A stretch of DNA of 5,448 bases from Candidatus Izemoplasmatales bacterium (lineage in GTDB: Bacteria; Bacillota_I; Bacilli_A; Izemoplasmatales; Hujiaoplasmataceae): positions 1 to 5,448 of the forward strand of contig JAQVTV010000082.1 in assembly GCA_028699855.1 (NCBI GenBank), in the 5' to 3' direction. The first letter of the stretch is position 1. Each line of letters starts with the position of its first letter. Positions 1 to 5,448 of the stretch are shown piece after piece. The notes beneath the pieces were generated by a model. It saw only the letters and a list, made by a program, of their open reading frames with translations, did not search any database and was not told the DNA's origin. The position numbers were made by a program, and so were the translations under genes.

Positions 1-1355
1 TCTATTATCCGCAAATCAATGATGATGATGTCATTTCGCTGCCTGAATGGGCAGAAGGTGCTTTAATCTATCAAATCCTCGTGGACCGGTTCTATGATCA
101 AGACTCCCGAAACAACCCGCCCCACACGAAATCCTGGTCGGAACTTCCCGATCGTCATACGTATTATGGGGGGGACTTTCAAGGTATTGTCGCCAAACTC
201 GATTATCTCGTCGACATGGGTGTCGAGATCATCTATTTGTCGCCTGTGTTTCTTTCGCCATCCTACCACAAGTATGATGTCTCCGATTACAGTCGGATCG
301 AGGAAATATACGGCGGCAAGGACGCGTTGAAAGACCTCGTCGACGAAGCGCATGCGAAAGGAATCAAAATCCTGCTCGACGGCGTGTTCAACCATTGCTC
401 GAGCGCACACCCCTTTTTCCAGGACGTCCTCAAAAACCAAGCGGATTCTCCCTATCGCCATTGGTTCAAACTCGAAGATTTTCCCGTGTCCGTGGCAAAA
501 GGAAATTATGACCACTTCGCCAATCAGGTTCCGACGATGCCGAAGTTCAATACGGCGCATCAAGAAGTCATCGAATACTTGACAACGCAATCGCTCTACT
601 GGGTCGAGGAACTCGGCATCGATGGCTATCGCCTGGATGTCGCGGACGAAGTGTCTCATCGCTTCTGGCGCTATTTCTACCAAAACCTGAAAGCCAAGCA
701 TCCGGAACTACTCATCATCGGAGAAATCTGGAACTACGCCACGTCCTGGCTGATTCATCGCGAAATGGACAGCGTGACCCATTACAAGTTGCGCCAGCTG
801 ATGTTGGAATTGATGACAAATGCAATCGATGTGCCGACATTCATCCAAAGATATCAACATCAATATGCCCATTATCCGACCCCGTTTTTCACGTATCTTG
901 TGAGCCTTGTAGGCAGTCACGACACCTTGAGGCTGATCCGTGCGGTGCAAGATGAATGCCTCCATCATCTGACCCTCAGATTGATGCTCGCCCTTCCGGG
1001 CATGCCGCTCATCTACTATGGGGATGAATATGCCCTGGATGGTGGCGAGGATCCCGACAATCGCCGCGCCATGGTCTGGGACAATCCGCCTTCGGAAGCA
1101 GTGGAAATGACGAAGAGATTCGCGAGACTAAGAAGCACAAGTCCCGTCCTAAAAAAGGGGCGCATCCAATTTTTGGAGCCGCAACCTCATGTGCTCCGTT
1201 TCCTGAGGACCTATCAAAATCAGAAATACTTGATCGTCCTCAATCTGTCTCAAGAAGACTACTTCGAACCCCTTCCGATTCAAAAAGACCTCTTGACCGA
1301 TCACCAAGATCATCGGGTCAAAGCACAAAGTATGCGTTGGTATGAACTGATTTGA
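1..1355 (+). CDS. GH13 alpha-glucan hydrolase, neopullulanase/cyclomaltodextrinase type (5' partial)
   Basis: Probable cytoplasmic hydrolase of maltodextrins, cyclodextrins or pullulan-like alpha-1,4/1,6 glucans. The frame is open from base 3 with no start codon, reading YYPQINDDDVISLPEWAEGA and then IYQILVDRFYDQD. That is the usual entry into the GH13 barrel, so the GTG at 81 lies inside the domain and is not the start. About 450 residues are visible. Family members are about 580-590 residues, so an N-terminal CBM34-like domain of roughly 130 residues is probably missing upstream. Catalytic regions seen: DGVFNH (378-395), MPKFNT (537-554, the region V signature of subfamily GH13_20, normally MPKLN), GYRLDVADE (624-650, nucleophile Asp at 636-638), GEIW (acid/base Glu at 723-725) and GSHDT (transition-state Asp at 921-923). 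The protein ends with a beta-sandwich C domain. All key residues are intact, so it should be active. Cyclomaltodextrinase, neopullulanase and maltogenic amylase cannot be told apart here. No signal peptide can be judged because the N-terminus is missing. Confidence 0.95.
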   Translation, partial: YYPQINDDDVISLPEWAEGALIYQILVDRFYDQDSRNNPPHTKSWSELPDRHTYYGGDFQGIVAKLDYLVDMGVEIIYLSPVFLSPSYHKYDVSDYSRIEEIYGGKDALKDLVDEAHAKGIKILLDGVFNHCSSAHPFFQDVLKNQADSPYRHWFKLEDFPVSVAKGNYDHFANQVPTMPKFNTAHQEVIEYLTTQSLYWVEELGIDGYRLDVADEVSHRFWRYFYQNLKAKHPELLIIGEIWNYATSWLIHREMDSVTHYKLRQLMLELMTNAIDVPTFIQRYQHQYAHYPTPFFTYLVSLVGSHDTLRLIRAVQDECLHHLTLRLMLALPGMPLIYYGDEYALDGGEDPDNRRAMVWDNPPSEAVEMTKRFARLRSTSPVLKKGRIQFLEPQPHVLRFLRTYQNQKYLIVLNLSQEDYFEPLPIQKDLLTDHQDHRVKAQSMRWYELI

Positions 1356-1377
1356 GCGAAAGACTAGGAATATACAA

Positions 1378-1382
1378 AGGAG
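1378..1382 (+). promoter_or_regulatory. Ribosome binding site of the lipoprotein gene
   Basis: AGGAG, within AAAGGAGAG, lies 8 bases before the ATG at 1391. This fixes the lipoprotein start at 1391 and not at the in-frame TTG at 1352, which overlaps the amylase stop codon and would put 13 extra residues before the signal peptide. Confidence 0.85.
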
Positions 1383-1390
1383 AGAAAAAA

Positions 1391-1462
1391 ATGAAAAGAA
1401 TGGTATTACGCGCAGCATTTGCACTACTCGCAATCGGTTTTGTCACAACCGTGGCCGCATGT
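1391..1462 (+). other. Lipoprotein signal peptide and lipobox
   Basis: This encodes residues 1-24: a positively charged n-region (Lys2, Arg3, Arg7), a hydrophobic core rich in Ala, Leu, Ile and Val, and a lipobox V-A-A-C with the invariant Cys at 1460-1462. Processing by signal peptidase II is expected between Ala23 and Cys24. Confidence 0.85.
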
Positions 1463-2965
1463 GTCAATGATCCCACAACCGAGGCACCGACGACCCAGGC
1501 CCCCACGACAGCCGCAACAACCCAAGCGCCCACCACGAGTGCGACACACTATTACCTCGCGGGGAACTTTTCCGGTTATGTGGCCAATGATGAAGCGTTT
1601 TTGATGGAAGCCGTTTCCGGCAAGCCCGGATGGTACCAGATCACGGTATCATTGACGGCGGATGTCCGCGACAACGCCTATGATGGCCATTATTACAAAG
1701 TCACGGACGGCACATGGACGCGTTGCTGGGGAACTGAGAAATACGCCTTGCAACCCGCACCGGCTTCGCCTACGGGTGGCGGTTTGGGATCGATCTGGAT
1801 TTATGAGAATCAAGATCTGATCGTGTTGTTCGACAGCGTCAACCTGGTGATCTATGACAGCTCCATGGTGCGCGAGTTAGAAAACCCGGTCATCTATGGC
1901 GATTTCTCGAATTGGTCTCTGAGCGATGAGAATGCGGTCGTCTTAACCCAGGACGATGACGAGTCCACCCTCTATAGCGGCACTGTGACATTGCCTGCCT
2001 ACACCGGCACAGATGAAGCCGGGTATTCACTGGCAGTATGTCTATCAGAGAAATACTACATCGGTGCGGGCTACAGCCTTTGGGGCGCATTTGAACAATT
2101 CTTATTCGACGGCAGCGAAGCACTGATGGGTTTGGTATCGCATTTGAAGCCGGAAGTCGAGACGACATATGCCTTCGTCTACGACAGCGACACCCACGTA
2201 ACAACCGTCACCGAATTGCTTTCAGGCCCGATCATCTATGGTGACTTCTCCAATTGGTCGATGGCTGAAGCGGATGCCATTCACCTTGTTCAAGATGAAG
2301 TCGATGAAGACTTGTATCACGGCACCTTCTTGATGCCGGCTTATACCGGGGAAGGACTCGGCCATATGATGGCTGTCGCCGTGACCAAGCAGTTGTATTT
2401 TTGGGAAGGCACCGGTAGTTGGGGCGCAGGCGAGCAATATCTGTTCAGTGGTGATGCTGGCGGCATGGGCAAAGTCACGTACCTCAACATTGATGAAGCC
2501 ATGGAACTGACATTCACCTACAACAAAACGACCCACCAAACCACGATCACGCCTCCAACCGGAAAAGCGGTCGCTCCATTTGAATTGCTTGCCGGGCCGA
2601 CGCTTTACGGCACCTTTACCCGTGTGGACAACGATAACCAATGTTTTATTCTTGAAGGCGAAGGCGCTGCGTTGATGACACCGGTCAGCGGCGAAGCGAA
2701 CCTCTATGAAATCACGTTGGATCTGCCGGTGTTCACCGCACCGACTTCAGGTTACTATACAGAGGATACCGGTTTTCGGTTCCTCGTCGTATTGACCAAA
2801 AGCAATGTAGGTTGGGGCTATTATGCGGGTGAGCAATATCTCTTTGATGGCACCCCTGCAGGCATGGGCGCATCCACAATCATCACGATTACCGAAGCCG
2901 GTCAGTACCGCTTCGTCTACAATGCTTTAACGCATGAAACGACCTACCAAAAAGTAACGGGATAA
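1391..2965 (+). CDS. Secreted lipoprotein with four tandem beta-sandwich-like modules, probable glucan-binding protein
   Basis: The protein has 524 residues. Residues 1-24 are a lipoprotein signal: a basic start (MKRMVLR), a hydrophobic stretch and a lipobox ending VAAC, so Cys24 should be lipidated and the protein anchored outside the membrane. Residues 28-52 form a Thr/Ala/Pro-rich flexible linker. Four modules follow, at about 53-164, 165-278, 279-401 and 402-524. Modules 2 and 3 open with IYGDFSNWS and module 4 with LYGTF. Modules 2-4 share a later EQ[FY]LF-x-G...GMG/GLV block and close with [FV]-x-Y-x(4)-TH-x-TT. Module 1 is more distant (YYLAGNFSG, then RCWGTEKY). The opening recalls starch-binding folds of the CBM20/CBM48/SusE-F kind. 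Conserved Trp residues (175, 231, 289, 344, 475) could stack on sugar rings. No catalytic motif was recognised. The gene starts 35 bases after the GH13 gene, which supports a role in alpha-glucan capture. Lipoprotein status is clear, but the ligand is inferred. Confidence 0.85.
   Translation: MKRMVLRAAFALLAIGFVTTVAACVNDPTTEAPTTQAPTTAATTQAPTTSATHYYLAGNFSGYVANDEAFLMEAVSGKPGWYQITVSLTADVRDNAYDGHYYKVTDGTWTRCWGTEKYALQPAPASPTGGGLGSIWIYENQDLIVLFDSVNLVIYDSSMVRELENPVIYGDFSNWSLSDENAVVLTQDDDESTLYSGTVTLPAYTGTDEAGYSLAVCLSEKYYIGAGYSLWGAFEQFLFDGSEALMGLVSHLKPEVETTYAFVYDSDTHVTTVTELLSGPIIYGDFSNWSMAEADAIHLVQDEVDEDLYHGTFLMPAYTGEGLGHMMAVAVTKQLYFWEGTGSWGAGEQYLFSGDAGGMGKVTYLNIDEAMELTFTYNKTTHQTTITPPTGKAVAPFELLAGPTLYGTFTRVDNDNQCFILEGEGAALMTPVSGEANLYEITLDLPVFTAPTSGYYTEDTGFRFLVVLTKSNVGWGYYAGEQYLFDGTPAGMGASTIITITEAGQYRFVYNALTHETTYQKVTG
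1472..1546 (+). repeat. Thr/Ala/Pro-rich linker repeat
   Basis: Residues 28-52 repeat the unit APTT with Gln, Glu and Ala spacers (EAPTT, QAPTT, QAPTT). It is a low-complexity tether between the lipidated Cys and the first folded module, and it would hold the modules away from the membrane. The same style of linker is common in surface lipoproteins of Izemoplasma/Acholeplasma-like bacteria. That comparison is from general knowledge and was not searched. Confidence 0.8.
1547..2962 (+). repeat. Four diverged tandem protein modules within the lipoprotein
   Basis: Module bounds in bases are about 1547-1882, 1883-2224, 2225-2593 and 2594-2962. Modules 2 and 3 are closest: both carry (V/I)IYGDFSNWS, then LPAYTG or MPAYTG, then a Trp-Gly block, EQ[FY]LF, and a TH-x-TT ending. 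Module 4 keeps LYGTF, GWGYYAGEQYLFDG, AGMG and THETT but has lost the Trp of the opening motif. Module 1 keeps only the general pattern. The bases have diverged well beyond the protein pattern, so the duplication is old and not a recent DNA-level repeat. Boundaries are approximate, set by the recurring opening motif. Confidence 0.75.
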
Positions 2966-2978
2966 TTTTTACAAAAGA

Positions 2979-2983
2979 AGAGG
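2979..2983 (+). promoter_or_regulatory. Ribosome binding site favouring a GTG start at 2993
   Basis: AGAGG lies 9 bases before the GTG at 2993 and directly abuts the in-frame ATG at 2984. The spacing is good for the GTG and impossible for the ATG. A weaker AGAAG at 2976-2980 would be only 3 bases from the ATG. The GTG is therefore preferred. Confidence 0.6.
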
Positions 2984-2992
2984 ATGGATAAC

Positions 2993-4039
2993 GTGTTACG
3001 ACCCAAAGGATGGCAACCAGATTTCCGGCATCTTGAACAGGTGCTCAAAAAACAAAGACCCGATCGGCCCGTGTTCTTCGATTTTATCATCGGCGCGGAT
3101 AAAGAACGGTTTTTGACCGGGGAACACTACCGACAAGAGACCGAGTTTGACCGCGTGGTGACGACGATCCGCGCATTTCATTCAGCGGGGTACGACCACG
3201 CACCCATCATCGTGCGCGGCCTGTCGTTTCCACGATTGAGCGATCAATCGCACGTGGATGTCCAGACGAAATCGCTGAACTTTGGCGCGATGATCACCGA
3301 CAGAGCCTCATTTGAAGCCTATTCTTGGCCGGAGATCAGCGAATGTGATTTTTCCATCATCAATCAGGCGAGCGCCTATCTCGAAGGCAATGTCAAATTC
3401 ATCCCCTTCAGTTTTGATGGCATTCTAGAAAACACCATCGGTATTACCGGTTATGAAAATCTCTGTTACATGCTTTATGACGATCCCGACCTCGTGGGCG
3501 ACATCTTCCGCGAGGTGGGATCGCGCATCAAAACGTACTTTGCACGCTGTCTTGAACATGACGCCGTCGGCGCGATCCTATGCAATGATGACTGGGGGTT
3601 CAATTCGCAGACGATGCTTCCCCCGGACGTGTTGCGTACATACGTGTTTCCTTGGTATCGGGAGATCGTGGCCATGGCCCATAGAAAAGGCAAGTACGCC
3701 ATATTGCATTCATGCGGCTATTACGGTGACATCATCGACGACATCATCGACGATATGAAGTTTGATGGCAGACATTCTTATGAAGACAAGATTCAGAACG
3801 TCGAAGCCGCATATCAAACCTATCATGGGCGTATCGCCATCATGGGGGGCATCGATGTCGATTTTCTTGCACGAAGCTCACAAAAAGACGTGTATGAACG
3901 TTCCAAGAACATGCTCCTAAGTGCACAAGCGTATGGGGGCTATGCCCTCGGTTCGGGCAACTCCGTCCCGGATTACATTACAAACGACAATTTCGCTGCC
4001 ATGCTTCAGGCGGCTTACGACATGGGAGTCCAATCATGA
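2993..4039 (+). CDS. Uroporphyrinogen decarboxylase-like (UroD/MtaA superfamily) protein, incomplete metal site
   Basis: The protein has 348 residues from the GTG at 2993 (351 if the ATG at 2984 is used). It is a TIM-barrel protein of the UroD-like superfamily (PF01208), which includes HemE decarboxylases and corrinoid-linked methyltransferases such as MtaA, MtbA and CmuA. Seen in order: an N-terminal RPDRPVFFDF strand, NDDWGFNSQTMLPPDVLRTY, the metal-binding HSCG (His239, Cys241; bases 3707-3718), DGRHSYEDKI, IAIMGGIDVDFLARS and a C-terminal ALGSGNSVPDYITNDN. The HemE N-terminal arginine signature (RPVWxMRQAGR) is absent, so a haem role is unlikely. The third Cys ligand of MtaA-type enzymes is replaced by Asn323 (GSGNS, codon at 3959-3961). 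I recall other UroD-like proteins with GSGNS, so this may mark a subfamily and not decay. It follows the lipoprotein gene by 27 bases and overlaps the next gene by ATGA. Substrate unknown. A methyl transfer role is inferred from the family. Confidence 0.88.
   Translation: MLRPKGWQPDFRHLEQVLKKQRPDRPVFFDFIIGADKERFLTGEHYRQETEFDRVVTTIRAFHSAGYDHAPIIVRGLSFPRLSDQSHVDVQTKSLNFGAMITDRASFEAYSWPEISECDFSIINQASAYLEGNVKFIPFSFDGILENTIGITGYENLCYMLYDDPDLVGDIFREVGSRIKTYFARCLEHDAVGAILCNDDWGFNSQTMLPPDVLRTYVFPWYREIVAMAHRKGKYAILHSCGYYGDIIDDIIDDMKFDGRHSYEDKIQNVEAAYQTYHGRIAIMGGIDVDFLARSSQKDVYERSKNMLLSAQAYGGYALGSGNSVPDYITNDNFAAMLQAAYDMGVQS
3728..3751 (+). repeat. Perfect 12-base tandem duplication inside the first UroD-like gene
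   Basis: GACATCATCGAC occurs twice in a row, encoding DIID-DIID just after the HSCG metal motif. The length is a multiple of three, so the frame is kept. It may be a small in-frame duplication or chance from a helix with repeated Asp/Ile codons. Confidence 0.6.
4024..4028 (+). promoter_or_regulatory. Ribosome binding site of the second UroD-like gene
   Basis: GGGAG lies 7 bases before the ATG at 4036, inside the last codons of the preceding gene. Together with the ATGA stop/start overlap at 4036-4039 it suggests coupled translation and matched amounts of the two UroD-like proteins. Confidence 0.65.
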
Positions 4040-5037
4040 AAAAACAGATTTTGCTCGAACGCTTCCGAAGCGATAAAACACACTCATTACCCATCCTGAC
4101 CTTTCCGGCGGTCCAAATCATGGGCATTTCCGTACGCGAACTCGTGGAATCGGCCCCAAATCAAGCAAAGGCCATGGTGCTCTTGTCCGAGCGTTACCCC
4201 ATGTTTTGCGCATTGTCAATGATGGATCTCAGCGTGGAAGCTGAAGCTTTCGGGTCGCCTATCAAGTATTATGACATGGATATTCCGACGGTTACCGGAG
4301 CCATCATCCATGCGCTGGAAGATAGCGACCGACTCCGTGTGCCTTCGGTGTCTGAACATCGGACCCAAACGTATGTCGAAGGCGTCAGACTGGCAAAAAA
4401 GCAACTTGCAAACCATCCGCTATTGGCCGGCGTCATCGGACCGTTCTCATTAGCGGGAAGACTGATGGACATGACTGAAATCATGGTGAATTGTTTCATC
4501 GAACCTGAGTGGGTTCACAAGACCTTGCGCAAAGCTACCCAGTTCATCATTGACTATATTTTGGCCTTCAAGGCCGCAGGTGCCGACGGCATCATCATGG
4601 CGGAACCCGCGGCAGGACTTTTGAGTCCGGACACGTGCGCTGAGTTTTCCTGTGCGTACATCAAAGAGATCATGGACGCAGTCGCAAGTGATGATTTTCT
4701 GTTCATCTACCATAATTGCGGCAACGTCGTGCCCTTGCAGGAACCCTTGATCGCTCTGGATGCGGATGTCTATCATTTTGGCGACCATATCGATCTGGTC
4801 AAAATGCTTGAAGTCATGCCCCAAGATAAAATCATCATGGGCAATATCAGTCCGTCGACCATTTTCCGCAAAGGCACGCCCGATATGATTCGTGCCCGTG
4901 TCAAGCAATTGTTGGACGAATGTGGTCGTTTTCCTAACTTTATCATCAGTTCGGGGTGTGATATTCCCCCCGAGACACCGCTTGAAAATATTGATGCCTT
5001 TTTCGAGGCTGTGTCATCCTATAACCGCAAACCATGA
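4036..5037 (+). CDS. MtaA/CmuA-type corrinoid methyltransferase-like protein (UroD superfamily)
   Basis: The protein has 333 residues, full length for the family. It closely follows the methylcobalamin:thiol methyltransferase pattern: LTFPAVQIMG near the start, MMDLSVEAEAFG (residues 62-73), IGPFSLAGRL (134-143), AGADGIIMAEPAAGLLSP (181-198), the metal motif YHNCGN with His226 and Cys228, IIMGNISPSTIF (266-277) and ISSGCDIPPETPLENI with Cys308. His226, Cys228 and Cys308 match the zinc ligands known from MtaA-type enzymes, where zinc activates the thiol methyl acceptor. It should be cytoplasmic, with no signal or membrane segment. In the family the methyl donor is usually a methylated corrinoid protein, but no such protein is encoded in the window. 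The acceptor cannot be told: coenzyme M is typical of methanogens and unlikely here. The stop overlaps the next gene's ATG by ATGA. The family call is firm. The actual reaction is inferred. Confidence 0.92.
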   Translation: MKKQILLERFRSDKTHSLPILTFPAVQIMGISVRELVESAPNQAKAMVLLSERYPMFCALSMMDLSVEAEAFGSPIKYYDMDIPTVTGAIIHALEDSDRLRVPSVSEHRTQTYVEGVRLAKKQLANHPLLAGVIGPFSLAGRLMDMTEIMVNCFIEPEWVHKTLRKATQFIIDYILAFKAAGADGIIMAEPAAGLLSPDTCAEFSCAYIKEIMDAVASDDFLFIYHNCGNVVPLQEPLIALDADVYHFGDHIDLVKMLEVMPQDKIIMGNISPSTIFRKGTPDMIRARVKQLLDECGRFPNFIISSGCDIPPETPLENIDAFFEAVSSYNRKP

Positions 5038-5448
5038 GTCACATCATCGGAAAACGCGTCTTCGCTTCTATTTTGGGGTATGAGAAACGTCTACAGATCT
5101 ATCTTCCCGATGATTTGTCAGACGAAAGACCCATACCGCTCATCATCATGCATGACGGACACAATCTGTTCGACCCTGAAACAGCCGCATTCGGTGTGAC
5201 ATGGGAAGCGAAGGCCGCGCTGAACCAAATCGCGCAAACCGGGCATCCCATGATCGTCGTCGGCATTGAAGCAGACCCCGATCGCCGTTTCGATGAATAC
5301 GCGCCCTGGGAGTCGACGACTTTACCACAACTGATGCCATGGTTAGGGGATCGCGTCTATGGCGGAAAAGGCGCGGACTATATCAAATGGATCGTAGAAG
5401 AACTGATGCCCGATATCCAGGCCTCATATCCGATCGATCCGAGCTGTA
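5034..5448 (+). CDS. Alpha/beta-hydrolase esterase, PF00756-like (3' partial)
   Basis: The frame is open from the ATG at 5034 to the window end, 138 residues with no stop. The sequence runs GKRVFASILGYEKRLQIYLP, then IPLIIMHDGHNLFDPETAAFG (residues 34-54), VTWEAKAALN, MIVVGIEADPDRRFDEYAPW (73-92) and YIKWIVEELMPDIQASYPID (116-135). This matches the putative esterase/enterochelin-esterase-like family (COG2819/PF00756). There the HDGxNLFD strand-loop precedes the W-x-V/A-x-x-x-L helix, and the nucleophile Ser in GxSxGG follows soon after the last residues seen here, so the catalytic Ser lies outside the window. The family includes siderophore trilactone, feruloyl, acetyl-xylan and other ester hydrolases. 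The start sits in an ATGA overlap with the UroD-like gene and no clear ribosome binding site precedes it, so translation is probably coupled. In this operon it could remove acyl groups from a carbohydrate, but that is inference. Confidence 0.88.
   Translation, partial: MSHIIGKRVFASILGYEKRLQIYLPDDLSDERPIPLIIMHDGHNLFDPETAAFGVTWEAKAALNQIAQTGHPMIVVGIEADPDRRFDEYAPWESTTLPQLMPWLGDRVYGGKGADYIKWIVEELMPDIQASYPIDPSC

Noticed and set aside
81..83. GTG at 81 as the start of the amylase
   Set aside because: The frame continues upstream to the window edge with conserved family residues (ALIYQILVDRF), so the gene is cut by the window and does not begin here.
168..174. Run of seven G residues in the amylase as a frameshift or phase-variation site
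   Set aside because: The frame reads through as the conserved YYGGDF, with no sign of an alternative product. A single seven-base run is weak evidence for slippage.
63..701. Long open frame of 212 codons on the - strand opposite the GH13 gene
   Set aside because: It is the antisense shadow of a gene with intact catalytic motifs. Its protein shows no recognisable domain and no ribosome binding site supports it.
1352..1390. TTG at 1352 as start of the lipoprotein gene, overlapping the amylase stop
   Set aside because: It would add 13 charged residues ahead of a good lipoprotein signal, while the ATG at 1391 has an AGGAG site 8 bases upstream.
4450..4908. Open frame of 152 codons on the - strand opposite the second UroD-like gene
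   Set aside because: The + strand frame here is strongly conserved family sequence. The opposite frame is explained by codon bias and has no family resemblance.
2993..5037. HemE (haem biosynthesis uroporphyrinogen decarboxylase) for either UroD-like gene
   Set aside because: Neither carries the N-terminal arginine signature of HemE, both have the HxC metal motif of the methyltransferase branch, and no other haem gene is nearby.

Overview
The window holds five genes, all on the + strand and packed almost end to end, so it reads as part of one operon. The first gene has lost its 5' end and the last its 3' end to the window edges. No tRNA, rRNA, mobile element, CRISPR array, convincing terminator or internal promoter was seen. 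The largest gap between genes is about 35 bases.

Organism: base composition looks close to 50% GC by eye. TGA and TAA are used as stops and tryptophan is TGG, so the code looks standard. AGGAG-type ribosome binding sites precede the starts. The lipoprotein has a short lipobox signal followed by a Thr/Ala/Pro linker. This style suits a Gram-positive-type bacterium in the Firmicutes/Bacilli or their wall-less relatives such as Izemoplasma- or Acholeplasma-like lineages. That placement is a weak inference, because no phylogenetic marker is present.

Layout: (1) 1-1355, the catalytic and C-terminal parts of a GH13 glycoside hydrolase with the MPKxN signature of the neopullulanase/cyclomaltodextrinase/maltogenic amylase subfamily. 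(2) 1391-2965, a secreted lipoprotein with a Thr/Pro linker and four diverged tandem modules of about 110-125 residues, probably a surface glucan-binding protein. (3) 2993-4039 and (4) 4036-5037, two different members of the uroporphyrinogen decarboxylase-like/MtaA methyltransferase superfamily. They overlap by ATGA. The second has the full His-x-Cys...Cys metal site and the first lacks the last Cys. (5) 5034-5448, the N-terminal part of an alpha/beta-hydrolase esterase (PF00756-like), again starting in an ATGA overlap.

How they may work together: the amylase and the binding lipoprotein point to capture and breakdown of maltodextrin or another alpha-glucan. The two UroD-like proteins are not the haem-pathway enzyme. 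Their family members move methyl groups, usually with a corrinoid protein, but none is encoded here. The most interesting, unproven reading is an operon that uses a decorated glucan or glycoside (O-methyl and/or O-acyl groups), with the UroD-like pair and the esterase dealing with the substituents. A looser grouping of unrelated catabolic genes remains possible.
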